From assembly GCF_958979055.1 (NCBI RefSeq), contig NC_084887.1:32279544-32343543 (forward strand): DNA of 64,000 nucleotides, in the 5' to 3' direction. Below, piece after piece: positions 13,637-25,966 of the stretch. The position numbers and the translations under genes are program-made. Origin of the DNA: Alnus glutinosa. Its lineage: Eukaryota; Streptophyta; Magnoliopsida; Fagales; Betulaceae. Numbering within the stretch: the stretch's first letter is position 1; the number at the start of each line of letters is the position of its first letter. Under the pieces are notes generated by a model. It was not told the DNA's origin. It ran no database searches and saw nothing but the letters and a program-made list of their open reading frames with translations.

Positions 13637-16334
13637 TACATGTTTGACAGTCAAACATAATGCTGGTAGTATCTAGTCCTCATGGCCAGGTACAATAAAG
13701 GGTTCAGATTAAACAATGTACAACATAAAATAAAGGCATGAAACAATTTGAATGATTTCAAACCTCAAAAACAGGTTCTAGTTGTTTCCCACAGGCCCTC
13801 TTAACTGCTTCACGTTGTTGTCTGGCTCCATGAGTGCGCATGACATAGCATGGCAAGAACAAGTGCCCTCCTTTGTCATAACTGCAAAAGGACAAAAGAA
13901 AAGTAAAAACAGTGAATAAGGGACTAACTATTTGACCAGAAGTAACCTAGCCAGCCACTTTCACAAATATCTACCAGCAGTTGAACCCCTCAAAAAAACC
14001 ATCTTTATCTTTGATCCTAAATTATTAGAATAATCATGCATGCAAGTGGGATTTGAAATACCCTTTCTGGATTTTGGATGCACTAATGAAATTGGAGTTC
14101 TGATGTAATGCAATTTTAAATTTAATTTTTGGCTTTACATAAACCAATCCTTGGGCAGAAGGGTCATCTATGTGTTTATGGATGTGTATTAAAATAACTA
14201 CAAGAACCTTGCCTTTTGTGAGTTTGCAAATGTTGGAACTTATAAGTAGTTTAACCTCATTAGGAAGTGCAGCGGAGTGCAACCCTAGTATACAAGAAGT
14301 ATACAAGTTAGACCCCCTATTAGGGTGAAAAGAAGAATAAAACCCTTATTTCAAAAGAACCAGAATATCTGCAAGCACTTCTTACTCCAAAACCTCCACT
14401 AAAGCCTTCTAATATATCAGCCCGAGTTGAAACACAGAAGAACGAAATAGCCCAAAACTAGAAATAAATTAACCTTCTCCATGATAATTTAAATAGCTTA
14501 ACTAAAGGTGTTTGCATTTAGAGGAGAAATACTTTCATTAGTGTCTTACAAGTATACGAATAAATACTTCCTTTCAAAAGGTTTTGGTGTTAAATGGAGA
14601 CAATTTAAAATTTAATAGAAAGTAGTTCTCCAATCAAAATTGCAATATATTCATCATTACTAAAAGTTCCATTATGAGTGCTTAAGTGACTCTTAAAAGT
14701 TAATTTAATGGCCATAAAAAATAATGTGTCTTACTTCCTTTTCCAAAATTCATTAAACTAAATTATTCAGAAAAAAATACCAGCAACAATATATGTGTGT
14801 TACAAATAGAGTGAACCCTTCCTCTTCATAATAAAGCACTCTGACTTCTCACCTAACTTTTTTTTTTTTATAAGTAATAAACCAATTTTATTAAAAGCGA
14901 AAGGCGCCCCTAAGTATACCGGTAGTATACAAGAGGAGACACCTAACTAGAAAGAAAAAAGCGAACAAGAAAATCATCATAACTAATCGTCAGAGGAGAC
15001 ACAAAGGCCGCAGTCCAATGGTACAAAGTATGGAAGAAATAGTAAATAATATCCTCCAAGGATCTCTCCAAATCCTCAAAGTTCCTATTATTTCTCTCCC
15101 TCCAAATAGTGCAAAAAAAGGCAAGTGGGCACCATTTTCCACACCGTAGCACTCATAGGCCTTCCAGTGGACCACCAACACGCAAACAAGTCAATAACCC
15201 GTTTAGGCAGAACCCAAGACATCCCACCAACACGGAAAAAAAAAAAAAGATAAGACGAAAAAAAAAAAAAAAGAATCTACCATTTGAGTATTTCAAATTA
15301 CATGAGAAAAATGATAAAAAAGAAAGGGGGGCGTGTATATATTGGTATATATACATCTATATTGAATTGCGGATACAGAAATGATAGAATCATTTTTTAT
15401 TGGACCAACACTTGTTCTCCGATAGAGATGAAATGAGATAAACAAAAAACAAAAAAAAAAAAAAAAAAGGAGTAAACACGATTCGATATAGGAATCGGTA
15501 TCTAATACATTCAATGGTTCCGGCACAACAATAACAGAATATAAATGAAAGAAAAAGGAAAAATAAAAAAGGAAGGAAGGGCATCATAATGAGATCCTAA
15601 TTGTAAAACAACAAAACAAAAAAAATGGGAGATATGGCGAAATTGGCAGACGCTACGGACTTAATTGGATTGAGCATTGGTATGGAAACCTACCAAGTGT
15701 TAACTTTCAAATTAAGAGAAACCCTGGAATTAAAAATGGGCAATGGCTGAGCCAAATCCTGTTTTCCGAATACAAATTGAAGTGTTCATAAAGCGAGACT
15801 AAAAAAGGATAGGTGCAGAGACTCAATTCCTTCACTAGGTAAAAGTCAAAAGACCAAACAACTCTACTTGTCAAAAAATATAAAAACCACTTCATCAAAT
15901 TCAAACTGAAACCAGCATTTGCATAATTGATACCAACTTTAACTCCAGCACAAATTAGACCAGTTCCGAGGTTTCGAACTTGTACTCAATGATAAGTGTG
16001 AAAAATAAAGGAGCTCAATCAAGCTTTATGAATTTCTAAATATTTGAGCCTATGTTCTACAGCACAAAGATGACACGAGAAAATAAAGAAAGGCAGCACA
16101 CTGAAAAAAAAGAAAAAAAAAAAGAAAAAAAGAAAAAATAAAAAAGGAAGCTCAAACTAACATACCCTGTCCACTTGACTGGGGGCACCAACATTGGCAT
16201 ATAAGGAATCACCATGTGCCTTGCCTGTTTCAGCAAAGACCAGTTTTTAAATCTATCATTTACACAAGAATAAAAAAAAAAGATCAAATTCCGCAGAAAC
16301 TTGAAGATATGTGTTCTTGGGTAGGAACCCCACC

Positions 16335-16365
<31 letters not shown>

Positions 16366-19300
16366 AAAGCAAAGAAAACTGCAGGAAAAGAAAATTCTAG
16401 AGACCAATTTATTAGCTGCCAATCAATTATAATACTCTAGAAATTTATTTATCCACCTCGAAACTCTAGAAAAAAAAAAAAAAAAAAAAAGTCCACCAAC
16501 TGCCAGACACTGAAAACTTTCCATTTTCTAAATTTTTTTTATTAAAGAATGAAAAAAATGATAGGATTTACTTACAGTTCTCTCAAGACCTTTGAGAACT
16601 AGAGGGTCACATTCAATAATTCCATATCTTCTGCTGGTTTTCCTGTTGAATGGAAAGCCCAGATGCACCACTTAATGTGACCAGGGGAAAAATATTAGCT
16701 ATTGACAAGAGAGAGATGAATGGATCTTACTTTCCTTCCTTCATTACAACTCTGAAAGAGTGTACAAATGCAGGTCGAATATCAGGCGGGCCATCTGCTA
16801 ATTGATTGGCTGGAGGTTGTATATAAGCTGTTTGCATCAGCAGTTCAATCAGACGGCTCCCAACCTGAAAAGTACAAGGGTGAAGAGCACTTTTTTCAGA
16901 AAGCATAAGCATAGAAAACTAATAACCTCTTCCATGTCATTGCAAGATATCTTAAAACCTTAGCCTTAGAGTCCTGGCCCCAGGGTTTTGAATCATCCTT
17001 TCCCTTCACTATCTGCCTTACTGCTCGCAGCTTGTGCTTCTTCATCAAATTAGTGACCTTTTTTCTTAACTTCTCTTGTTCCTTGATAACAGAATCAGAG
17101 TCACCTCCTTCATTTTCCTTCTCTTTATCACCCTTCTTCTTTTTTGTTTTCTCCAAGAACTTGTGAATTCTAACCTGACACATTGAAGTAGTGGCACATC
17201 AGTGCTCATCATAGGATAATGAGGAGGAAGGGGTATGGAATACTGCTTTGCTTAGTTAAACGAAACAAAGGGTAAGGCCCTTCAAAATGTTAGGAAGAGA
17301 GGCTAACCTGTGCAAATCATGACCCCACGCCCCAAAATCCAAATCATATTAAAACTTAACAAACTAGAAACAAGGATACAGCCATGGAGGTGAGCGACTT
17401 AAACAATTAACATATTATCTTGTACAATGCAGCAAAAAGTGCTAGAATAGTAATTTCATGATGGCACATAGAATGCGTGAAAATCATGACACCACACCCC
17501 CGAATCTATATCACATTAAAACTTAACATGCCAGAAACAAGGATACAGCCATGGACGTGAGCGACTAAACAATACATACATAGAATTGCACTCAAAGGAA
17601 AGAACCAAAGCATCAAGGTATGCCTACTAGTATATTTTCCCAGTTGGTTCTACCCCCAAGTCTCATGAATGGATCCATTTTCTAATAGCCCTTATTCCTC
17701 ACAACTTATTTATCTCAAAATCCTTAAATCAGTTCTGCTAATAGGACAGACATCTGATTCTTGAAGTCCGCTACTTTTTAACACAAGGCTGTGGACCTAT
17801 GGCCAGTCTTATAGTTAGAGCAGTCTTAAATTCTTGCTTTAGAATTTACAGTTAATGTTGACCACACAACAGAATAATTTCATTTCATGCCTGAAATTTG
17901 CTTAATCAATCGAAAGTAGCCCATTTAAAAAAAAGAACCTAGTATGATTCCAGTATATCCATAATTTTTTAAAGCCTGTATAATTGAATGCTGAAAATTG
18001 TCTGCAGTTGCTAAAAAGTTGTTTCATAATATTTTAGGGAAAAAAGATTCCAAACCTTACCAACACCTAAAGGCCTTTATCTCACTCAGCATTAGCCCAA
18101 AGTCAAAGCTTCGTCAGCATTAGACATTACATGCCAATGTTATAAATCATCTATCACCCTTGAGTAATGCTAGAAATTATATTTTTATCTTGCAACTATT
18201 CCACAATGTTAATGTGATAGTCCCAACCAACCCTTAAATCAGTCCTTTAAAGAAAAATAAAAATAAAAATTCAAGAATTAGTTGGGACTGTTACTTATCA
18301 AATAAAAAAAAAAGAATTAGTTGGGACTATTATGTCAACATTGTGAGATAGTTGTGGGATAAAAATATGGTATATAACATTACTAATATGGTATATAACA
18401 TTACTCACCACCCTTACTTCGACAACAAAGCTAAGCCCAAAAATGATCGAGCTCCATGGTTTTAAAAAGCAACAATTGTTAAAGTCACCATTCATCAATC
18501 TATAAGTTCATTGCAGTTAACAAAATTTTGATAAATATTACTCTCCATGCACTTGAAAATCGAACTAATAAAATCTTTAGTTTGTATAGGCTTATTCATC
18601 ACCCTCTAACCAATTTCAATGTACACCACATCTTCTTTCCGCAATCCCAGAGAAAGGCCCAAAAATCATAGAATGACCATATAGTTATTATAGTAGAGTT
18701 CAAAGCAAAATGACCACGGAAAGAATGAGGAAAGCAATTCCCTACCTCCTGCTCAATGGCATCACCTATCATGCAAGCGGCATGTACCACCCTCGCAGTC
18801 CCATGTTCACCTCCTGTCATCAATAAGCCCGTCAACTTATGCATTGTGATAACCGACATCATTTCAGCCGGCAACTGGTCGAAAAACGGAGCGTAGGCTG
18901 CCCTGTTCTTCCCTTTCCGGCACAAGTCTTGCTCCTTTTCAATGGCATCCTGCAAAGGCTCAAACCAACCAAGAAAAAGCGACTTCATATACGGCAAATT
19001 CGGAGCCAACTTCTGCTCACACATGTCCATCAAAAGCTCCTTATACTCCTTCACCGCCTGTTCCCACGCCTCAGTCTCAATCCTCACCTGCCTCCTCCTA
19101 AGCGACCGATACTTCCCTTCCGCCATTCCCCTCAGCACCTTATGCCGCCTCCGCCGCCAATAGCCAACCTGCCTCTTCTCTTCTTTACCCATTTCCTGCA
19201 ACAATTCTTGAATCTCCTCCACTGCCGAGACATCTTCCTCAACATCCGTAGATGAAACCGCCTCGGCCACGCTCGCATAACCTTTGGGACAAAACCCATT

Positions 19301-19663
19301 AAACCCAAAACTTGGCCTCCCCATAAAGTCCTCATGAGACGAAACTTCGCCATTTCGACGAAAGCCCATTTCCGGAAACCGGTAATTCGAGCAAGAGCTA
19401 AGCTCGGAGGGCCTAAATTTGAATTTATCATTGAAAATCAGGTCCTGGGTAAGACCCAGAAAACTATGAGCCCGTCTGATAGAGTGGGAGTTGAGGCCGA
19501 ATCTCTGGGGCTTCAAAATGACCCGCTTGGCAATGTTGCTCCACATGGCTGCGGAAATCCTTGAAGGGTTTAGTGGAAAAATTGTGGATTTGCGAAAGAG
19601 AAGAAAATGATCGATTTTGCTGCTGAGAATCGCAGAGGATATTGGGGTTTTACTGATGGACAT
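6366..19663 (-). CDS. RPOT2: Phage-type (T7-like) organellar RNA polymerase, RPOTmp/RPOT2 type, complete
   Basis: Nineteen exons with canonical junctions join in frame to 1025 residues: 19663-18746, 17174-16959, 16864-16731, 16642-16576, 16224-16166, 13881-13764, 13526-13413, 13229-13098, 13016-12600, 11902-11852, 11074-11004, 9232-9148, 8913-8761, 8674-8600, 8484-8395, 8299-8252, 7429-7315, 7219-7116 and 6476-6366. Family knowledge: this single-subunit polymerase transcribes organellar genes, and the RPOTmp member works in both mitochondria and plastids. Residues equivalent to the T7 catalytic set are present: Asp726 in [10 protein letters not shown], Lys801 and Tyr809 in the [10 protein letters not shown] block, and Asp958 in VHDSYWTHA. 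The C-terminus ends SPYFFN as in the family. Two in-frame N-terminal Met codons (Met1, and Met40 starting MWSNIAK) match the two-start layout of RPOTmp rather than RPOTm or RPOTp. The length is close to the roughly 1,000 residues usual for the family. The introns carry SINE, LINE and plastid DNA. Confidence 0.95.
6737..6925 (-). mobile_element. tRNA-derived SINE in an intron of the RNA polymerase gene
   Basis: On the minus strand it starts with an A-box-like 'tggagtggtaagt' and continues to a B-box-like 'ggttcgactcc' about 45 bases later, then a family body containing 'gtgcaaacaattt'. The same body occurs in the SINE at 9568-9801. No certain target duplication was found. It lies in the intron between exons 18 and 19. 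Confidence 0.65.
9568..9801 (-). mobile_element. tRNA-derived SINE with 16-bp target duplication
   Basis: The direct repeat TTTCTTACCACCAACT at 9552-9567 and 9802-9817 flanks a minus-strand unit. The unit has an A box (GGCTCAAGTGGTAAGGG), a B box (GGTTCAAATCC) and a short A-rich tail. The body resembles the SINE at 6737-6925. It lies in the intron between exons 11 and 12 of the RNA polymerase gene, on the same strand as the host. Confidence 0.85.
14868..15240 (-). mobile_element. LINE 3' fragment (end of reverse-transcriptase ORF and tail)
   Basis: The minus-strand frame reads [16 protein letters not shown] followed by LYHWTAAF and YDDFL. This is the usual end of plant L1 ORF2, then a tail containing 'tagtatacttaggggcgcc' and a T-run complement near 14868. 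It is 5'-truncated and frameshifted, inside intron 5 of the RNA polymerase gene. Confidence 0.75.
15290..15827 (+). other. Nuclear insertion of plastid DNA (trnT-trnL spacer and part of trnL)
   Basis: The sequence follows the chloroplast trnT-trnL spacer ('gaatcggtatctaatacattcaatgg', 'ggaaggaagggcatcataatgagatcc'). It runs through the trnL(UAA) 5' exon into the group I intron ('gaaaccctggaattaaaaatgggcaa', 'aaaaaggataggtgcagagactcaa'), where similarity stops at about 15827. The left edge is uncertain by some tens of bases. It is antisense to the host gene, inside intron 5. Scattered differences from the usual plastid sequence suggest it is not very recent. The identification rests on recall of plastid sequence. 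Confidence 0.85.
15627..15662 (+). pseudogene. trnL: Plastid tRNA-Leu(UAA) 5' exon, non-functional copy
   Basis: It matches the 5' exon of plastid trnL-UAA, ending GCTACGGACTT at the intron boundary, with changes near the 5' end (GGGAGATATGG) and in the D region (GGCAGACG). The 3' exon is absent because the insertion ends inside the intron, so no complete tRNA can form. Confidence 0.8.
16333..16368 (+). repeat. Poly-C then poly-A homopolymer tract
   Basis: A run of 23 C is followed directly by 13 A in the intron between exons 4 and 5 of the RNA polymerase gene. On the transcribed strand it is T13 then G23. Its length should be treated as uncertain. Confidence 0.9.
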
Positions 19664-20119
19664 CAGTTTGCATCAAATTTTGAGGAAAATGAAATCGATG
19701 GGATCGATGGGATTGTGATACTAATGGGATTAGAGGAAATGGGTTGTAAAAGAATTTGGAAAAATGAATTGAATTCATAGAGAGATAAGAGAGTAATATT
19801 TGTAGTAGTAGTAGTAGCAGCAGTAGCCGCCTCGAAGCTAAACCCTTCTTAAACCTTTGTTTGGCCTTTCTCTCACTCTCTCTTGCTTTCTCTGTTTAAT
19901 ATATACGGTCTCTAGCATTACTCTGTTTAATATATATTTTGTTTGTTTTCCTGTACTTGGGTGGGAGAGGGGTGATTCTACAAATTATTGATTCTTAGGG
20001 GTCAAATAAGGAATTAAGGGTAGATGACGTGTCTAGACTGTAAAGTGGCTTCAATTTTGCTGATGTGGACCAATAAAAGATTAGGGTGAGTTTGGATTGT
20101 GAATGACTCCCACTCTGCT
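19664..20119 (-). promoter_or_regulatory. Upstream region of the RNA polymerase gene
   Basis: These 456 bases separate the first ATG at 19663 from the Mutator-like element. They probably hold the 5' UTR and promoter. A short GTA/GCA triplet run lies at about 19801-19826. No convincing TATA box is placed, so the start of transcription is not assigned. Confidence 0.4.
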
Positions 20120-20128
20120 CATGCGGAT

Positions 20129-20990
20129 GAGAAATGCTACACAGGAGTCCTTTGTCCGTCTTTCATCAGCCCCTTTCCCACGTGGCAGTCCCATTTTATT
20201 TTATTTATTAAAAAAATTTTGAAACCAAAATCACTGGTCGTCGAGAACAAAAACCATTTCCCTCCCTTTTTCTTTCCCACAAAAATCTCCCCCCATTTCG
20301 ACTAGAAATTCGACGCTCTTGCCAACGCTGATGCCGCTCGCTCTCCCTCAGAGTCTCTCGAAACCAGTAGTTCCGACACCCAGCTCTCGCTCTCTCTCTC
20401 TCGAACCCAGCACAGACCGGCCGCCCAAATCTGACGCCGACGTCGCTCTCTTTGTCGAACCTAGCAGACGGGCCCACCGATCGGCGCCCAGATCGACTCC
20501 AAGCTCTCTCACAGACCGGCACTGGATATCCGACGTTGCCCAGATCGACCGGGTTTCTCGATGACCCACCCGTCTAGCTCTCTCGAACCCAGTACAGAGC
20601 GTCGCCCACGAGCACCGCGGATCTCGATCTCCGACCTGGTCCAACGAGGAGCGCCAGAGCGGACCACGAGCACCGCCGATCTTCGGTCAGTCTCCCTCTC
20701 TCTCTCTCCGACTCTCTCTCTCTTTCACTCGGATCCAGCAGACCAACGCAGATCTCCGACGAAGAGCGCTAGAGCCGGCCTTTTTCTGAACTGTAGATCT
20801 ACGGTCAGTGCTATTCTATCCCCCTCCCTGTGCGACGCCTCCTTCTCTCCCAGTGTCTACAAAATCTCAGGTTTTTTTTCTCAATCTCTCGTCGTTTGAT
20901 TTTTCTGGACTGGCTGGATCTGAATCAGGCTTTGGGTTTTTGTATGCGTATACTGTCAAGTATTTGCTTTCTCTTAGGGTTTTGTGCAAT
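20129..20990 (+). repeat. Left terminal inverted repeat of the Mutator-like element
   Basis: It is the reverse complement, with small indels, of 25225-25966. It is rich in CTCTCT runs and contains several overlapping open frames that are low-complexity artefacts. The inner boundary is set where 'gtatgcgtatactgtcaagtatttgctttc' ceases to match. Confidence 0.8.
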
Positions 20991-21925
20991 GCTTGATTAG
21001 TTGAAATTCTTGTTGTTCTTTATGTTTTTTTTTTCCTGGCCTTGTTGCTTTGGTTGGTGGTGGAGGGAATATCACTCTTTTTTTCTTTTTCTTTTGTGAT
21101 TACTATAAATAAATCGGTGGTCAAAAAAAAAAGATTACTTCACATGAATCGGTTTGTTTAACTGTGATAAAATTCATGGCACTTTCAGCACTTCGCATGA
21201 ATTTTCCTCCTTGAATTTATTGTCTGTACATATTTATTGATGTCTTTTCTTTTACCTGATTGTTTGAACCTAAGATCCATTATAATTACCCACTAAAACT
21301 TGTGATCCTTTTTATTTTTGTGTAAATTGCTTCTACTAGATGGGTTACTACATAGCAGAATTTGCTCTATTGTTTACTTTTGATGCAACCAATAGGTTCT
21401 GATTGTGAATTCACCTAATCAGTTTAAAGGCCAACATTTGGTTGGCATAGGAGTCATAGGTTTTTGTTTTTGTTCTTTGTTGTTGTTGTTGATTTTTTTC
21501 TTTTGAGCTTTAATTTAGATTTTTGGCTATTTTGGGTCCCTTTGATTGTATATAAAAACTATTTTGGGTTCTGAGGTTGGGGGTTTTGTTAATTTATAAT
21601 GGGCTTTTGTTGCTTTGTAATGAGAGAGAGATTGGAGCTGTTTTGTGTGTTGCTTTGGAAAGTTTAGGACGCTGAGCATTTTTATCTGTGTATAATAATG
21701 CATGGTGTGTCCCTGTGATTTGCATTGCAGGTTTGCAGCATACTTTATGCTATCAAAGAAACTGCGGTTGTGCTTTATGACATAGCATTCCTTGACTTTT
21801 ATGATAAGCCTTCTTTATTGGTTATGTTGGTTAATGTTTCATTTTCAATCTTACTTCTCACCTCTTTGCTTCTTTTATTTCACTATCTTAGAGTATACAT
21901 GTCACAATATCATGGATAATGCTTC

Positions 21926-22003
21926 AATTCCTCTGAGAAGTACTTGAAGAAAGATATCGTTGATTTGCTTGCGAATGGACTCGATATCAATGCTTATGGA
22001 CGG
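21926..22003 (+). pseudogene. Captured exon fragment resembling an IST1-like (ISTL) ESCRT protein
   Basis: The frame reads NSSEKYLKKDIVDLLANG then LDINAYGR and ends at a GT donor. The KKDIVDLLANGLD..AYGR signature is typical of a plant IST1-like subgroup (IST1 proteins regulate VPS4 in multivesicular-body sorting). No neighbouring IST1 exon was recognised, so this looks like a fragment picked up by the transposon. Recognition is by memory of the motif. Confidence 0.5.
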
Positions 22004-24781
22004 GTAATCTAATAATCTTTGTATTTTTTGGATTTTTGTTTGGTTTCATTAAGTGGATTAGATCTTGAGTTGAGTGTTTTTGTTGGAATCTTATTCGCTG
22101 TCATTTGTTTGGTTCTTCAAGATGCTCGCTGAGTGTTTGACAAAATGTCTGAAACGAATATGCATGCTTTGTCTTGGTCCATTTTCGTCACTGTTGAGAA
22201 TGGGTGTATGGGGAGTGTCACTTTTGCTTTTTGATTTAATGGGGTTCGCATTCTGATCAAGATTCTTATGCTCAGACATGACAAACTATTAAGATTAGGC
22301 TTGCGTTGTTGTCTCTAAACATAAACAACCATTTGGATTGAAAGAATAATTCTTCAAACTAGTATAGAGCAAACAAAAGGGGCTCCAGTTACTATCAATC
22401 TGTTTCGTTGCTCTGCTAATGTAGCAAGTTAAAAGACACAACTTGAATTTTTTTGCAAAAACGTTAGGTTATTAAGGAGATCTTATTTACTTCTTGTAAG
22501 TGTTAGATTATTAAGCATTATTTGTAAAGTTGATATTCCCTTGTTTTTTTATTGCTTAACGTGATCTTATATGTTTTAGGTGATATTATTGCTTTATTGC
22601 TGACACTGGGTGCCTAAGTTGAATCTCTAAAATTGTCCAAGTGAGCGTATGGATTCTAGGCAACTCGCAAGCTTGCTTATATCTCTTTGGTAATCCATGG
22701 TGGCATAATCAAGGTTCAGAACCAGCTTCATTGCAGCTTTTGAAGGAGGAGAAAACTGAAAACATGAAGTAAAAGGCCTGCATCGTCATTCATTTTATTC
22801 AGGTAAAATTTTCGATGGCAAAAGCGAAACATGAAGTGTGATGTCATGAATTACTTGAGGTTTCAAATATGACAGTTAATTTATTTATTTTTTATTTTAT
22901 TATTATTATTTTTTGATTCAGTATCATGCTTACTTATTGATGCAACAAGGATGCAAGGAAGAGTTTGTTGAAGGAGAGAAAAGGACCTGGTTGTGACTGT
23001 GATGTCTGCAATGGGAGAGGATCGGATTTGTGCTATGAAGGACATTGGCCTTAAGTAGTTTATTTATATAAATTATTGAAGGACTATTGTTGCAATTTTA
23101 GCTGAAGATTTATGTGAGCCTTTATAGCTTGTTTTTCTTAAGACTGGGTATATTGGGTGGTTGATGTGGATCTGGAACAAAGTTCTATTACCTTTTTCTC
23201 TTATGGTATGTTTGATTTTTAAGGACTTTTGTGTTCATTATCTACAATGCTTTGATTTATTTCTGGATCGATGTATGTGAAAGAAAAAAGTTATGGAAAG
23301 TGCTTACCTGCCGAAAAATGTACACTGTAAGAGGTCTCATGAAATGTATTGATATGCTCAATTTGAGGGATTTGAGAAAGTGGACTATATCTCTTTACCT
23401 TTCTTTTCCACTTCTCTCCTCTAAAATGCAGCCATGAAAGTGAAATGTTGTCTTGAATGAAGCACCAATGCTTAAAGTGTTCCCTTCATTGGGGCGTTTG
23501 AAAGATTTTAATCCATAATTTATAAAAGTTTAGCTTTTATGTCACAGGATAATCTGAAAGGGAATGTTTGGCATAAGTTTTTTGGGACCATTTAACTTGG
23601 ACCATAATTGAATCAATTTTGTGGTTTACACTTTACAGCCCAAAAGCATTAAGCTCTTTTCAATTTCACAATTTTGCCTCAAAGGCAAAAATCATCTCAT
23701 CAAAAGAACATGACATAAAAGCTCTGGTCTCGATTGGCAACACATTTAAGTAAAGCATTAACATACAATTTCAAACATAAAATACTTACGAATTACTTTA
23801 ACCTTTACGTCATAACACAATAAAAAGCTTCTATGCCATAACACAATAAAAAGCGTAAGATAAACTTTAAAAAGTTCTATAAAAAAAAAATCCTCTATTT
23901 CTTTTACAAATTAGTGCACAAAGGTAAGAGATATTACACTACATATTTTCTTTACACTTTTACACAGGTAAAACACTAAAAGTCCAACTCTGTTACACAT
24001 CCACTCCCATTACACAACAAATTAACTCTATTACTTGAGTATCAACTTTCAAGTATTACATAACTTCCAAAACAGAAAATCAACTTCAATGAAGGTACAT
24101 ATTTTGTTCTTTTGTCATTATCCTCAAAAGGTTACAATTCAAGATAACGCCACAGCAAACTTCAAATGTTTCTCCTTTGCTTTATATAATTTTTTAGTTC
24201 TCCAACTTATTCATTCTTCTCATAATCACTAGTAATAACTCTAATCCAGATGCCATGGCTATCCCATTGATTGAAGCACTCCACTAGCATCCTGCAAGCA
24301 ACAGACATGAAATGAGACAATTTTTAAATTTTTAATAGCTTCTTAGATGAGTATAATATTACTATTATTTATTATACTCATCTTCGTGATATTAGACCAG
24401 GCCATTGCACAAATCAAAGAGAAAATGAACTGCATATATCCTTTCTTTAGAACGAATTGCCCTATATTTTTTTGGGTTAGGTTATGGGTCCCAAAAGCTA
24501 TTATGGTTCATGTTTAAAGGAATCAGTAGATAATTAGCCCAATGGGTAAAAGAACACAATAAAAAACTGATTGAGTGAACTTCAGAAAAAACTAAACTAA
24601 GATACAAAAAATAATTTTTACATCAAAATCCCACCATTTCATTAACAGATGACCCCTTTAAACATATACATGAATCAATAAGTAAATTGCCATCATCATC
24701 TTGTCCAACACAACCAAGCCATCAAATTTAGATTCAAAATATACCAAAAACAACACAAGCGACCGCAAACCCAAAATGAAC

Positions 24782-25118
24782 CACCACGACAAGCTGAAAA
24801 TAAACCAAAAAGACTTCACTTGATACTTTAATCCAATGTCAAGAAAGCTAATACATACCAAAACTGAAAAGAAAGCCAATAAAAGCCCAGAAAAACCCAA
24901 TTGAGGATAGAACCGCTTAGGCACACCTCACATGCAAAGCGCATAAAGGGTAAAGAGACAAAGAACCAGAACCAAAGATTCAAACTTTAATTACGTCAAG
25001 ACAAGCTAAAAATGAACCAAGAAGACCAAGTTTTCTTTGTAAGCTATATCAATTCAATGTCAAGAAAGCAAACATATACCAGAACTAAACAGAATACCCA
25101 ATAGAAACCCAGAAATCC
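24782..25118 (-). repeat. Diverged direct duplication inside the Mutator-like element
   Basis: On the minus strand two segments of about 120 bp (about 25118-24994 and 24905-24782) share the order 'tttctgggnttntattgg', 'ttctttagttntggtat', 'gctttcttgacattg', 'cttcttggttcatttttagcttgtc', with many differences. They lie about 210 bp apart. Confidence 0.6.
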
Positions 25119-25224
25119 AGTTGATGACACAAATCCAAAAAAATCTCACGTACCCATGTACCAAAACACATAGACTTCCAATTAAAAAAATATTGCTCCA
25201 GAGAACACAAAAATCCAATGATTG

Positions 25225-25519
25225 TTCTGTCGAAAGCAAATATTTCACAGTATACGCATACAAAACCCAAAGTCAGATTCAGACCCAGCCAGTTGAGAAC
25301 AATCAAACCCAGATTCCAGAAAAATCAAACTCTAAAGAATGAGATGAGAGATTGAGAAGCAAAAGCTGAGATTTTGTTGACAGAGAGAAGGAGGCTTCTC
25401 ACAGGGAAGGGATCGAATAGCACTGACTGTAGATCTGCAGTCAAGTAAAAGGCCGGCTCTGGCGTTCCTCGTCGGAGATCTGCGGTGGTCTGCTGGATCC
25501 GAGTGAAAGAGAGAGAGAG

Positions 25520-25588
<69 letters not shown>

Positions 25589-25966
25589 AGATCGGCAGTG
25601 CTCGTGGTCCGCTCTAGCGCTCCTTGTCGGACCTGGTCGAAGATCGAGAACCGCGGTGCTCGTGGGCGACGCTCAGTCTGCTGAGTCCGAGAGAGAAAGC
25701 AGGGCGATGGACGGTGTCGGTCAGTGGGCACCGGTCGTTGGGGGGCAATCGGTCGGTGGGCGGGGGTCGATCAGTCGATGGGGGAGGGGACGCTGGAGAG
25801 GGGAAGATTTGGGAAATGGGGGGAAATTTTGGAAATGAATGTGAAATGACGCCCACCTGCGTTTTCAACTTTTTTAAAAAAAAAAAAAAAGAAAAAAGGA
25901 AAAAAAATGCCACGTGGGAAAGGGGCTGATGAAAGACGGACAAAGGGCTCCTGTGTAGCATTTCTC
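25225..25966 (-). repeat. Right terminal inverted repeat of the Mutator-like element
   Basis: This is the mirror of 20129-20990, containing a pure GA run at 25524-25584. The GA run has expanded relative to the left arm, which accounts for much of the length difference between arms. Confidence 0.8.

Larger units (their letters stand above)
20129..25966. mobile_element. Mutator-like (Pack-MULE type) element, 5.8 kb, long terminal inverted repeats
   Basis: Both ends start with GAGAAATGCTACACAGGAG in opposite orientation. Flanking 9-mers CATGCGGAT (20120-20128) and AATGCGGAT (25967-25975) match at eight of nine positions, as expected for a Mutator target duplication. The inverted repeats extend inward for about 750-860 bp. 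Both contain CT/GA-rich tracts and end near 'gtatgcgtatactgt'. No transposase frame is visible, so the element is non-autonomous. The interior holds a captured IST1-like exon and a duplicated 120-bp segment. Confidence 0.85.

Noticed and set aside
15627..15662. A functional tRNA gene
   Set aside because: Only the 5' exon of an intron-split plastid tRNA is present and the 3' half is missing.
20208..20996. Several overlapping open frames rich in Ser, Leu and Arg on both strands
   Set aside because: They lie in the CT/GA-rich terminal inverted repeat, recur in the other arm and have only low-complexity composition.
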